Source of the DNA: Lachnospiraceae bacterium Marseille-Q4251
Lineage (GTDB): Bacteria > Bacillota > Clostridia > Lachnospirales > Lachnospiraceae
Direction of reading: 5' to 3'
Length of the DNA: 64,000 nucleotides
Assembly: GCA_018223435.1 (NCBI GenBank)
Contig: JAGTTO010000001.1
Location: 2,480,001-2,544,000, forward strand
The position numbers and the translations under genes were made by a program. The notes beneath the pieces were generated by a model. The model was not told the origin of the DNA. It searched no databases and worked only from the letters and a program-made list of their open reading frames with translations. Numbering within the stretch: the stretch's first letter is position 1; each line of letters opens with the position of its first letter. Below are positions 42,214 through 50,432 of this stretch, in pieces.

Positions 42214-43599
42214 ATTCATGTTTTTGGGACATTTTTTTATGATCCAGAAGAAGGTTCCGGTGAAAATAATTCCTTTTATAATAGTAGTGGAAGAAAATGC
42301 CCACCAGATACCGTTCAGACCCATAGAAGTATTTCCAAGGATCATAGCCAGCGGGATTCTTGCACTTGTAAAGAGGATGCTGATGATGCTGCACAGATTT
42401 GTTTTGCCAAGTCCGGATATGGCACCGATGGTAGTAAGCTCGATGCACAGAAAGGCTTCGCTGAATCCGATGATAACCAGATAGCTGACAGCAGTTGCAA
42501 TGGCAGAAGGTTCGTGGAAGAAGATCGTGGCGATCGGGATTGGTGTAAAGATAAAGATCAGAGTGATCAGTAATCCCCAGATACCGATCGTCCAGAGGGA
42601 AGCCCGGTATCCTTTCTTGACTCGGTCAATCTTTCCGGCTCCGTAGTTCTGTGCAGTAAAAGCATTGAGTGCAGTGGCAAAACCATCGGCAGTATTCCAG
42701 GATACGGATTCGATCTGCCCTCCGACACGCAGGGTAGCGACTGCTTCCGCACCGAATGCAGATACCATCCTGGTGATAAGCATGGAGATCATACAGTATA
42801 CCATTCCCTGGATCCCGGTCGGAATACCGATCTTGCAGATCCCGCTCAGATATTTTCCGGACATTCTGCCGATCAGATGGATACCTTTCAGCACATTTTC
42901 TTTTTTCTGCCAGATGATGTCAAGCACCATAATACTCATAACAATGAACTGGGCGGTAACGGTTGCGATCGCTGCACCGCTGACACCAAGCTTTGGTAAC
43001 GGACCGGGTCCAAGGATCAGCAGAGGATCCAGGATCATATTTGTTACCAGTCCTACCAGATTAGCCAGAAAGGGCGTTTTGGAATCCCCCTGTGCCGTAT
43101 AGACACCGGTCAGCGTCATGGTCATAAAGGAAAAGACGATCAGACCACAGGCAATCCGTGTGTAGGAAATGGCAGCATCATAAGCTTCCACATCGGTCAG
43201 ATTGAAAAAGCCTACCATCTGGTGTACAAAGACCAGAGAGAAAACGGCAAAAAGCAGTCCCATATATAAGGATAACTGCATAGCTGTCTGGGCATATTTA
43301 TGGGCGCTTTCTTTGTCACCCCGTCCGATACACTGGGCTACCTGCACCTGTCCGCCCATTCTGGCAATGGAAGACAGCCCCTGAGAAAGCCAGGTAAACA
43401 TGCCGCCGACACCGACACCGGCCACGGCCTTTGATCCCAGCAGTCCGATCCATGCCATATCTGTGATATTATACAATGTTGCAAGGAATGACGATGCCAT
43501 GATCGGGATCGCCAGCTTTATCAGGGACTTAAGAATCGGCCCTTTTGTTAAATTACTTTCCAAGATGTTTAACCTCAAATCTTTTATTTTTATGCTCAT
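42193..43599 (-). CDS. MATE-family multidrug/metabolite exporter
   Basis: The 468-residue protein has about 12 TM segments in two related halves. Typical MATE features: LIKLAIPIMASSFLATLYNI at the start, DMAWIGLLGSKAVAGVGVGG, and TALNAFTAQNYGAGKIDR in the second half. MATE proteins export drugs or metabolites against Na+ or H+. The substrate is unknown. It is transcribed away from the M28 relic with a short divergent region. Confidence 0.93.
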   Translation of the reverse strand: MSIKIKDLRLNILESNLTKGPILKSLIKLAIPIMASSFLATLYNITDMAWIGLLGSKAVAGVGVGGMFTWLSQGLSSIARMGGQVQVAQCIGRGDKESAHKYAQTAMQLSLYMGLLFAVFSLVFVHQMVGFFNLTDVEAYDAAISYTRIACGLIVFSFMTMTLTGVYTAQGDSKTPFLANLVGLVTNMILDPLLILGPGPLPKLGVSGAAIATVTAQFIVMSIMVLDIIWQKKENVLKGIHLIGRMSGKYLSGICKIGIPTGIQGMVYCMISMLITRMVSAFGAEAVATLRVGGQIESVSWNTADGFATALNAFTAQNYGAGKIDRVKKGYRASLWTIGIWGLLITLIFIFTPIPIATIFFHEPSAIATAVSYLVIIGFSEAFLCIELTTIGAISGLGKTNLCSIISILFTSARIPLAMILGNTSMGLNGIWWAFSSTTIIKGIIFTGTFFWIIKKCPKNMNPPSSQA

Positions 43600-43675
43600 G
43601 TATAACCTATCATAACATTTTCATTCTATAAAAACAATCCTTTTGATCCATACATCTGTCGATACCGATCTGACA

Positions 43676-43703
43676 TTGACATTTTGCATGCTTTTGGTAT
43701 AAT
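43676..43703 (+). promoter_or_regulatory. Sigma-A promoter before the M28 relic
   Basis: Perfect consensus TTGACA (43676-43681) and TATAAT (43698-43703) are separated by 16 bases. It lies 57 bases before the relic's start codon. Confidence 0.82.
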
Positions 43704-43760
43704 TCAGCCAAACGGGATAATAAAAACGCAAAAAATAATAAGAAAAGGAGTATTGGGAAA

Positions 43761-44009
43761 ATGGATTTACAGCAGATTTTTGACAACACGGATTTTGTCC
43801 ATGCAAGTGGAACAAAAGAGGAATGGATCGTGTTGACCGCACACTATGATACAACTTCTCTTTCACATGGTGCTTATGATAATATGAGCGGCTGTGCAGG
43901 ACTGCTTGGGATCATGGAGTACATGAAAGACAAAGAGCGCAATTATGGTCTTCGGGATGTTAAGAAGCAGCTGGATGAGTATCTTTTCCGTAAAAGAAAA
44001 GAAGCATAA
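43761..44009 (+). pseudogene. M28-family peptidase relic
   Basis: The 82-codon frame carries the metal-binding heart of an M28 aminopeptidase, WIVLTAHYDTTSLSHGAYDN followed by MSGCAGLLGIMEYM, but lacks the N-terminal domain and all later ligands (the EE motif, second Asp and final His). After RNYGLR it jumps to a Lys-rich end (LDEYLFRKRKEA). This looks like internal deletion of a larger gene. Promoter, GGAG ribosome site and terminator are all intact, so a short peptide could still be made. It could instead be a new small protein, but no family is known to me. Confidence 0.72.
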
Positions 44010-44036
44010 AAGGAATTTTCCGATTCAGATCATGAA

Positions 44037-44070
44037 CCAGATAAGACCGTGTTGTCTTATCTGGTTTTTT
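44037..44070 (+). terminator. Terminator after the M28 relic
   Basis: Perfect 11-bp stem CCAGATAAGAC/GTCTTATCTGG (44037-44047 with 44054-44064) followed by six T. Confidence 0.92.
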
Positions 44071-44117
44071 CATGGAAAAGAGCGCCAGCAGCATTTCTTT
44101 CAATGGAAATTAACCGG

Positions 44118-44146
44118 TTGACATCTTATCATTTGCAGTCTATTCT
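44118..44146 (+). promoter_or_regulatory. Sigma-A promoter of the second MATE gene
   Basis: TTGACA (44118-44123), a 17-base spacer and TATTCT (44141-44146), 60 bases before the start codon. Confidence 0.7.
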
Positions 44147-44206
44147 GAGTGTAAAGAAATCGCAGCGTATCTCATTGCTGAGAAATAAGGAGGAACAGAG
44201 AAAAAA

Positions 44207-45556
44207 ATGAAGAAAAGAACGTATGACAAAGCATTCTATCAGAAACTCTGGGGTCTGATGATTCCCATCGTCCTGCAGAATCTGATGCTGGCACTGGTGG
44301 CGGTAGCAGATGCGTTTATGCTTGGGGGAATGAATCAGAACTATATGTCTGCCGTTTCGCTGGCAACCCAGATCCAGTTCATCCAGAATATGTTTCTGGC
44401 GGCAGCAACCGCGAGTCTCGGGATTCTGGGAGCGCAGTATTGGGGAAAAGGCGATATCAAAACGCTGGATGAAATTTTCTGCATGGCTCTGCGCCTGTGC
44501 GGGCTGGTATCAGTGGTATTTTTTGCGGCCTGCGTGTTCGCCGGAAAATATCTGATGCTGATTTTTACCAATGAAAGTGTGCTGATCGAGCATGGAGTCA
44601 GCTATCTTCGGATCGCGGGCTTTTCTTATCTGCTGACCGGAATTTCTCAGTGCTATCTGATCATTATGAAGGTCAGCGAGCACGCGAAGACAACGGCAGC
44701 GGTCAGTTCCGCGACTGTCTGCATCAATATTGTGCTGAATGCGGTATTTATTTATGGGGCTTTCGGGATTCCTTCGATGGGGGTACGCGGTGCGGCTCTG
44801 GCAACGCTCATTTCGCGGTGCATAGAGCTGGCGGTTTCCGTGATCATTTCTTATCGGAAGGGCTATATTCATCCTCAGATGAAGTTCCTGTTTTACAGAA
44901 ATAAACAGCTTTCCAGAGATTTTTACAAATGCGGAATGCCGCTTCTGGGCGCCAGCCTGTTCTGGGGAATCGGTTTCACTTCCTATTCTTCTTTTATGGG
45001 CCATTTGGGAGCGGATGCTGCAGCGGCCAATTCCGTTGCAGCGGTCGTAAGAGATGTGGTTTGCTGTCTGAGCGGAGGAATTTCCGGCGCGACCGGTATT
45101 ATGGTGGGAAATGAGCTCGGAGCAGGCAATCTGGAGCAGGGGAAAAAATATGGCATCCGCCTGATGAAAATTTCCTGTGTGTGCGGAATTGCGGTAGCGC
45201 TTCTCATGTGTCTGGCAGCGCCGGTCATTCTGCATTTTGTAAAGCTGACGCCCGAGGCCTCCGGTTATCTCAAAGGGATGTTTGGCGTGATTGCTTTCTA
45301 CATGATCGGCCGTGCAATCAATGATGTGACAATCAATGGAATTTTCGGCGCTGGCGGCGATACTCTGTTTGACATGTACAGTCTTGCCGTCTGCATGTGG
45401 TGCATCGCCATCCCGCTGGCCGCCGCCGGAACCTACTATTTCCACTGGCCGGTGGTCGTCGTGTATGCATGCACCTGCGTGGATGAAGTAGGAAAACTGC
45501 CCTGGGTACTCCACCATTTCCGGAAATATAAATGGGTGAAGGACCTGACGCATTGA
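44207..45556 (+). CDS. MATE-family exporter (second copy)
   Basis: The 449-residue protein has about 12 TM segments: FYQKLWGLMIPIVLQNLMLA, VAVADAFMLGGMNQNYMSAV, and in the second half SGATGIMVGNELGAGNLEQG. It is GC-richer and clearly different from the MATE gene at 42193-43599, so the two are not a recent duplication. AAGGAGG lies before ATG 44207. Substrate unknown; it is flanked by terminators and so is monocistronic. Confidence 0.92.
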   Translation: MKKRTYDKAFYQKLWGLMIPIVLQNLMLALVAVADAFMLGGMNQNYMSAVSLATQIQFIQNMFLAAATASLGILGAQYWGKGDIKTLDEIFCMALRLCGLVSVVFFAACVFAGKYLMLIFTNESVLIEHGVSYLRIAGFSYLLTGISQCYLIIMKVSEHAKTTAAVSSATVCINIVLNAVFIYGAFGIPSMGVRGAALATLISRCIELAVSVIISYRKGYIHPQMKFLFYRNKQLSRDFYKCGMPLLGASLFWGIGFTSYSSFMGHLGADAAAANSVAAVVRDVVCCLSGGISGATGIMVGNELGAGNLEQGKKYGIRLMKISCVCGIAVALLMCLAAPVILHFVKLTPEASGYLKGMFGVIAFYMIGRAINDVTINGIFGAGGDTLFDMYSLAVCMWCIAIPLAAAGTYYFHWPVVVVYACTCVDEVGKLPWVLHHFRKYKWVKDLTH

Positions 45557-45565
45557 AAATAAAAA

Positions 45566-45604
45566 ATGAGGGGCGAAGTTTTGGCTAAAAACTCCGTCCC
45601 TTAA
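45566..45604. terminator. Bidirectional terminator between MATE and SDR genes
   Basis: AGGGGCGAAGTTTT (45569-45582) pairs with AAAACTCCGTCCCT (within 45587-45602), with A-rich and T-rich flanks, between convergent genes. Confidence 0.75.
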
Positions 45605-45608
45605 AATA

Positions 45609-46262
45609 TTACTCCGGCCACACGAAATGTGCGTTCCCGGCTTCGAGGCCGTCTATGAGGATATTCTGGCCGGTGCAGAAGCGGTTGGTCACGGTCATGA
45701 AATAGGCCCAGTCAGCCGTTTCTTCGACAGTCATCCAGCGCTTTAAAGGGGTTACATCCATAATCTGGTTCCAGAGAGCTTTGTCTTCCATGACCGGTTT
45801 GTTCAGTTCGGTCAGGACACCGCCGAAATCCAGGCTGTTGCAGGTAGCGCCGTATCTGGCGATGCGAAGGGCGACGTTTTTGGCGTAGGAGAGGACGCCG
45901 CCCTTGCTGGCTACATATTCCGGAAATTCGGAGCCGTTGTGGCCGCTGGCAGAGCCGATCATGAGAACTGCGCGGATGCCGGGATGGATAGCGTAGGTTT
46001 CTGTGATCGCGATGGTTCCTTTTAAGTTTACATCGATATCTTCTTCGTTTTGCACGCCGGCGTTGTTGATGACAATATCAAATGGCTCTAATGCCGGAAA
46101 GTGTGCTTTGTCACGGATATCCATGCGGATATGGGTATAAGCCGTATGCTGAATGGTCGCTTCTTTGCGGTCGAAGCCGGTGACACAGTGGCCTTCACTC
46201 AAAAACTTCTCTGCGATTCCTTTTCCAATTCCGGAACTTGTTCCCGTGATCAGTATTCTCAT
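45609..46262 (-). CDS. Short-chain dehydrogenase/reductase
   Basis: The 217-residue SDR has the cofactor loop TGTSSGIGKGIAE (about 6-18), NNAG in IVINNAGVQNEED, catalytic Ser in MIGSASGHNGSE, and Tyr-x-x-x-Lys in EYVASKGGVLSYAKN. It should oxidise or reduce a small substrate with NAD(P). ATG 46262 is preferred because GGAGG lies eight bases upstream; the earlier TTG falls within that site. It sits 18 bases after the YhhQ-like transporter gene and may share its transcript. Substrate unknown. Confidence 0.9.
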   Translation of the reverse strand: MRILITGTSSGIGKGIAEKFLSEGHCVTGFDRKEATIQHTAYTHIRMDIRDKAHFPALEPFDIVINNAGVQNEEDIDVNLKGTIAITETYAIHPGIRAVLMIGSASGHNGSEFPEYVASKGGVLSYAKNVALRIARYGATCNSLDFGGVLTELNKPVMEDKALWNQIMDVTPLKRWMTVEETADWAYFMTVTNRFCTGQNILIDGLEAGNAHFVWPE

Positions 46263-46280
46263 GCTCAGATCCTCCAATAA

Positions 46281-47027
46281 TTATTCTTTTACAGGGTACT
46301 TGGCGAGATATTCGTTTCCGACACCCTCTTCTTTCCAGCGATTGGAAATCCGATAGCCGATGGGAGAGAAAACGATCTCGCAGAGCAGCTCGACAATAGC
46401 GCCGGTGAAGGCACACATGATGCACTGTGTCAGAGTCCAGCCGAAGAAGTTATGGCTGACAATGAGGGCGAAAATCAGATTGTCCACAAACTGGCCGATT
46501 CCTGTGGAAATGTAGGTTCTGCAGGCATAGACGGCGAAGCCCTGGTCTTTCCTGATGGTTCTGCCGATGTACCAGTTTACGAAGTTATTTACGACAGCGG
46601 AAACGAAGAAGGCGATCGTGCTTCCGAGAAGCACATACCAGGTTCCGCCGAAGGTGTGGTTCAGGGCGGTGTTTATGACTGTTTCGGACCCGTCTACATA
46701 GGATTCGCCCCAGATTCCCGGGATCAGGCTGCCGAGATAGAAGACCAGACACATCCCGAGATTGACAGCGATGGAGACCACGCTGAGCATCGTGGCCGCT
46801 TTGGGCCCGAAACGCCGGGTGATCATGTCCATGCACAGGAAGATGATCCATGAAACAATAATGCCACAATCCAGAGCGAGCCACGAAAAGGGTAGATTGA
46901 TACTCTTATTCGCCAGCAGGTTCATGGAAATTGTGGCAACAATAAATACAGTTACAGTGAGTGAGGGCACGCTGCGGAGCAGAAGCTTCAGCTCTGCCAG
47001 GAGTCCCTGGTTCTTTCCTTGATTCAT
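46281..47027 (-). CDS. YhhQ/VUT-family queuosine-precursor transporter
   Basis: The 248-residue protein has about six TM segments and the VUT (DUF165) pattern: VFIVATISMNLLANKSI at the start, FVSAVVNNFVNWYIGR, and RTYISTGIGQFVDNLIFALI. Members such as E. coli YhhQ import 7-cyano-7-deazaguanine or preQ1 for tRNA queuosine synthesis. A preQ1-I-like riboswitch lies directly before the gene, giving independent support. It is followed by an SDR gene on the same strand. Confidence 0.88.
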   Translation of the reverse strand: MNQGKNQGLLAELKLLLRSVPSLTVTVFIVATISMNLLANKSINLPFSWLALDCGIIVSWIIFLCMDMITRRFGPKAATMLSVVSIAVNLGMCLVFYLGSLIPGIWGESYVDGSETVINTALNHTFGGTWYVLLGSTIAFFVSAVVNNFVNWYIGRTIRKDQGFAVYACRTYISTGIGQFVDNLIFALIVSHNFFGWTLTQCIMCAFTGAIVELLCEIVFSPIGYRISNRWKEEGVGNEYLAKYPVKE

Positions 47028-47035
47028 TTTTTGTT

Positions 47036-47087
47036 CTCCTTGGTTTTCTTATTTTACGAGAAGGATTTAGAGCCCGAACTTCTCGGT
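47036..47087 (-). promoter_or_regulatory. Probable preQ1-I riboswitch of the YhhQ-like gene
   Basis: Transcript order: stem CGAGAAG (47085-47079) with CUUCUCG (47063-47057), a loop starting UUCGGGC (compare UUCUAGC in B. subtilis), and an A-rich tail UAAAAUAAGAAAACCAAGG ending at the ribosome site. The loop/tail changes AG to GG and CU to CC are compensatory for the pseudoknot. The loop is longer than usual. Confidence 0.58.
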
Positions 47088-47240
47088 TTGCCGTTGGCAG
47101 TTTTATAATATAGCGCATTTTTGGGGAAAAGGCAAGTGGATTAAAAAGAAAGAAGAAAATCATTGTTTTTTACAAAAACTTTGATTATACTGGGATTGAC
47201 AGCTTTACAAAAAATATTGTTTTCCAGGCCGACTTATAAA

Positions 47241-47285
47241 GCGTGAAATCCGGGTATGCTCAGACCCAATGATTTCGCGCTTTTT
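47241..47285 (+). terminator. Terminator-like hairpin in the nitroreductase leader
   Basis: GCGTGAAATC (47241-47250) pairs with GATTTCGCGC (47271-47280), with an inner GGGT/ACCC stem, followed by five T. It stands 48 bases before the nitroreductase start codon, so it is an attenuator for that gene or ends an unseen upstream transcript. Confidence 0.7.
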
Positions 47286-47332
47286 CTGCAAAATGGCGGG
47301 TTTGAGGGAAACAGGAAAAGGAGATAAAAATT

Positions 47333-47827
47333 ATGGATGCAATTTTTCACAGAACAAGTATCAGAAAATATCAGGAAACGCCGGTAGAGGCGGAGAAGAT
47401 CGAGACTCTGCTCCGGGCGGCGATGGCAGCGCCCTCCGCCTGCAATCAGCAACCCTGGGAGTTTTATGTGGTCCGCAATAAAGAGAAGATCAAGGAGCTG
47501 TCCGAGGCAAGTCCTTATGCAGGCTGTGCCAAGGGAGCGCCGGTGGTCTTTGTTCCCTGCTACAGAAAGAACTGCCAGGTGCCGATGTATGCCGAGATCG
47601 ATCTCAGCGCCGCAGTGGAAAATCTTCTGCTGGAGGCCGATTCTCTGGGGCTGGGCGCTGTCTGGATGGGCATTGCACCTCAGAAGGACCGTATGGTTGA
47701 CGTGCGGAAGGTCCTGGATATTCCTGGGGAGCTGGAGCCCTTCGCTCTCGTTCCCTGCGGCTACCCGGCCCAGGAGCGAACTCAGGAGGATCGCTATGAG
47801 GTGGAGCGGGTCCACTATGTAGATTGA
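47333..47827 (+). CDS. Nitroreductase-family flavoprotein
   Basis: The 164-residue protein has the family start AIFHRTSIRKYQETPVEAEK, the FMN-binding AAMAAPSACNQQPWEFYVV, and the C-terminal GLGAVWMGIAP. Such enzymes reduce nitro groups, quinones or other substrates with FMN and NAD(P)H. The length matches the short clostridial subgroup. AAAGGAG lies before the ATG. Its leader has a terminator-like hairpin. Physiological substrate unknown. Confidence 0.92.
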   Translation: MDAIFHRTSIRKYQETPVEAEKIETLLRAAMAAPSACNQQPWEFYVVRNKEKIKELSEASPYAGCAKGAPVVFVPCYRKNCQVPMYAEIDLSAAVENLLLEADSLGLGAVWMGIAPQKDRMVDVRKVLDIPGELEPFALVPCGYPAQERTQEDRYEVERVHYVD

Positions 47828-47829
47828 TT

Positions 47830-47951
47830 TAACTATTCTATTCAGCAGCCACTGTTTCGCGAGATGTTTTGGCATGAATATGCCAAAATCCCATCGCCAA
47901 AGGCGAGTTTCATTGGATTTTTGCCTGTACTGTGGAGGTACTGAACAGTTA
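47830..47951. repeat. MITE-like element with terminal inverted repeats
   Basis: It begins TAACTATTC and ends GAACAGTTA (inverted, 8 of 9). Inside are hairpins TTTTGGCAT/ATGCCAAAA and TCGCC/GGCGA. It is non-coding, 122 bp, directly after the nitroreductase stop. An end-like TAACTGTTCA also occurs at 33642. Confidence 0.5.
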
Positions 47952-47976
47952 CAGACTGATCTGATTTGTCTTAAAT

Positions 47977-48020
47977 AAAAGGTGCTGCCAGGCCCTTCAT
48001 CTGCCTGCCAGCACCTTTTT
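47977..48020. terminator. Bidirectional terminator
   Basis: AAAAGGTGCTG-CCAGGC pairs with GCCTG-CCAGCACCTTTT (47977-47992 with about 48003-48019), with A and T tracts at the two ends, between convergent genes. Confidence 0.88.
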
Positions 48021-48046
48021 CAGCCCTTCGGGCCGGATTCTGTTTT

Positions 48047-50161
48047 TTACGACAAGGTCTTCCCCACCAGCAGAGCCCCCTGCTGTTTCTGAAGCAGCCG
48101 CTCCTTCTGATACTGGGACGGTGTGAGCCCCGTGTGTTTCTTGAACTGACGAATGAATGTCGCCGTGTTATCAATACCCACCGCCAGAGCCACCTCATAG
48201 ATCTTAGGCGGATTGGGCTGGCAGAGGAGCTCGCTGGCTCGCTCCATACGGGCGGCGGAGATGTAATTCAGGAAATTTACCCCGAGATTCTTCTTAAACC
48301 AGCTGGAAAGATAAACCGGCGTGATGGAGAATGCTTCCGCCACTGTATCGAGGGTTAGCGGCTCACTGAGATGGTCGGCGATATATTTTTCCATGCATTG
48401 CTGCATATTCTGGGGCTGCTCCCGGCGGGAGGGGAAAGACTCCGTGGCAATGCGCGTGAGCTGCTGGCAGAGATACTCCGGATTGTAGAGGGGAATCTCT
48501 TCCGCCATGTGCGGTATGGCCTTCTTTCTGGCGAGGCAGGCCTTCTCAAAGACAGCCCAGACCTCCTGATAATGGAAACGGCAGTCGGAAAGGCTGCAGC
48601 CGCCTGCCGGATAAAAAATCTCCTTTAACTCCGGCAGAAGCTGGTCCAGAGCGCCGTTTCGGGCATATTCAAAGAGACGGTTCTGCACCTCCTGGCCCAG
48701 CCGTTTTCTCGGAAGAACCGCTGCATTTTCCTGGAAGGCGAAATTTTCCATGGGGAGGACCTGGGCGGAGAGAAGACAGTTTTCAGCCAGCCTGTATTCG
48801 GTCTGAAGTTCCCGGATATCCGTACAGTATTCGCGGATGCCAGCGAAAAGCCGGGTGGTTTTCGAGGCTTCTTCGGCGGCTTCCTGGAGGCCGGCCAGGA
48901 TTTCCTCCTTGTCCTCGGGCCGGGCCAGGACCGCGAAGCTGAATTTGTCCAGACTGATGAATTTCAGGGCAAACTGGGAGGTCAGTGTTTTCTCCAGAGA
49001 GGAAGTGAAGAGCAGGTCCTCGATGCCGCTGTCCTTCTGAATAGCCAGAGCCATTATCATATAATAAGGATATTTCTCTTCTAGAAGCTTCAGACTCCCC
49101 TCGTCCAGCTGGGAACCGCCGCAGAGAAGATAGTGGAGGGCGATTTTCTCCGGAATCTGCTCTTTGGAGTGCTGGCTTAAGGTGTTGATCTCTGAGAGAA
49201 GGTCGTGAATCTCGTTTTCGATGATCGAAATCTCATTTTCCCTGGAATCAGAAAACTGAGAGGTGAACTTCCGCAAAGGCAGGTAAATCTTATAATTCAG
49301 CACTACCAGAAGGAGAGAGCTTGCCAGCAGCACGCCGAAAGCGATCACCATCACAAGATACATATAATGAAGGGGAAGCATCAGGGCGTCGTTGTTGATG
49401 AGTACCAGGCCGGTGTAGGGAAGAATGTTCATGGGAGCGGAAACACAGTAATATTTGGTTCCATTCACACCGATCAGTCCTCCGTCAAGGGCGGCGGAAA
49501 GTTGCTCCTCTGAGAGAGGAACGCTGCTGTTTTCGAGGATGCAGCGGCCGTCTTTCTGCTGGATCACATAGCCTAGAAACTGATCTCCGATCGTCTTGTT
49601 GATGTTGGCAAATTTGGAAAGGTCCAGTTCGACTGCTACATATCCATGGCTGTAGAGATTCTTTACATAGAGGGCCGTGGAATCCTGGAAAAAGGAAAGG
49701 CCGTCGGGAAGCTGGCTGATATCCTCCACCGTCTTGTCCAGAACGATCCGTGAAAAATCCTTTCCTTTATAAAGGGAGCCGTTGTCCCGGACTACCTTGT
49801 CTGAATTATGAGTGTATAAATATACAAGTTTTGCATAAGGAAGAGATTGGCGGATCAGAGACAGACGGGAAGCGGCGTCCTCGGCATTGTCGAGGAAGAA
49901 GCTGGTGTTCAGCCGGTCAGAGATGCTGAATACCAGAGAGGAATCCTGAAGGCACAGAGTCAACAGGGAATCCAGGCGGTTCATTTCGAGCTGAAAATCG
50001 GTATTGACTTTGGTGAGCGTTGTGCTGGCCAGGTTGTATCGCTCTCGGGTGAGCTGTCTGGTATAGAGTCCGCTGGTGCAGAGAAAAACTAAAGTCAGCA
50101 CAACGGCCATCGTCAGATTCAGGTACAGGACCCGGTTTAAAATACTTCGCTTTGATGACAT
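48047..50161 (-). CDS. Membrane Cache-sensor AraC-family regulator
   Basis: The 704-residue protein has TM1 (about 13-33), a large extracytoplasmic dCache-like domain (about 35-265), TM2 (MYLVMVIAFGVLLASSLLLVV, about 270), a cytoplasmic linker, and a C-terminal AraC domain with LTLDTVAEAFSITPVYLSSW and IYEVALAVGIDNTATFIRQF. Regulators of this type stand beside LplB/YtcP-like sugar importers in Clostridia and activate them on sensing an extracellular sugar. ATG 50161 has GGAAGGAG upstream. It is divergent from just such an importer. Confidence 0.88.
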   Translation of the reverse strand: MSSKRSILNRVLYLNLTMAVVLTLVFLCTSGLYTRQLTRERYNLASTTLTKVNTDFQLEMNRLDSLLTLCLQDSSLVFSISDRLNTSFFLDNAEDAASRLSLIRQSLPYAKLVYLYTHNSDKVVRDNGSLYKGKDFSRIVLDKTVEDISQLPDGLSFFQDSTALYVKNLYSHGYVAVELDLSKFANINKTIGDQFLGYVIQQKDGRCILENSSVPLSEEQLSAALDGGLIGVNGTKYYCVSAPMNILPYTGLVLINNDALMLPLHYMYLVMVIAFGVLLASSLLLVVLNYKIYLPLRKFTSQFSDSRENEISIIENEIHDLLSEINTLSQHSKEQIPEKIALHYLLCGGSQLDEGSLKLLEEKYPYYMIMALAIQKDSGIEDLLFTSSLEKTLTSQFALKFISLDKFSFAVLARPEDKEEILAGLQEAAEEASKTTRLFAGIREYCTDIRELQTEYRLAENCLLSAQVLPMENFAFQENAAVLPRKRLGQEVQNRLFEYARNGALDQLLPELKEIFYPAGGCSLSDCRFHYQEVWAVFEKACLARKKAIPHMAEEIPLYNPEYLCQQLTRIATESFPSRREQPQNMQQCMEKYIADHLSEPLTLDTVAEAFSITPVYLSSWFKKNLGVNFLNYISAARMERASELLCQPNPPKIYEVALAVGIDNTATFIRQFKKHTGLTPSQYQKERLLQKQQGALLVGKTLS

Positions 50162-50339
50162 GTCAAAAACTCCTTCCCAAAACACAAAAAATATAGTCAA
50201 TAATCAAGCTGCTTTTATCTTAACACGAAAACTTTTGGGCGAAAAGCATTAAAACAGGATAAATCGTTGCTATTTTTTAACATCTTTATCAAAACTTCAG
50301 ATAAAAATTAAAATAAGAGAAGAGATAGAAAAACGAAAA

Positions 50340-50368
50340 TTGCGTAATCTCCCATGATCCGCTATAGT
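50340..50368 (+). promoter_or_regulatory. Sigma-A-like promoter of the sugar importer operon
   Basis: TTGCGT (50340-50345), a 17-base spacer, TATAGT (50363-50368), 65 bases before the first permease start. The 270-bp divergent region should also hold the AraC binding sites, not identified. Confidence 0.6.
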
Positions 50369-50432
50369 GAGGTCAGACGGGCGGACAGCGGTTTCGCCGA
50401 AAACGAAAAAAACGGAGGGAGAGAAAAAGCAA

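Noticed and set aside
44510..45553. 347-codon frame opposite the second MATE gene
   Set aside because: His/Arg/Gln-rich shadow without start signals; the sense strand has a full MATE protein.
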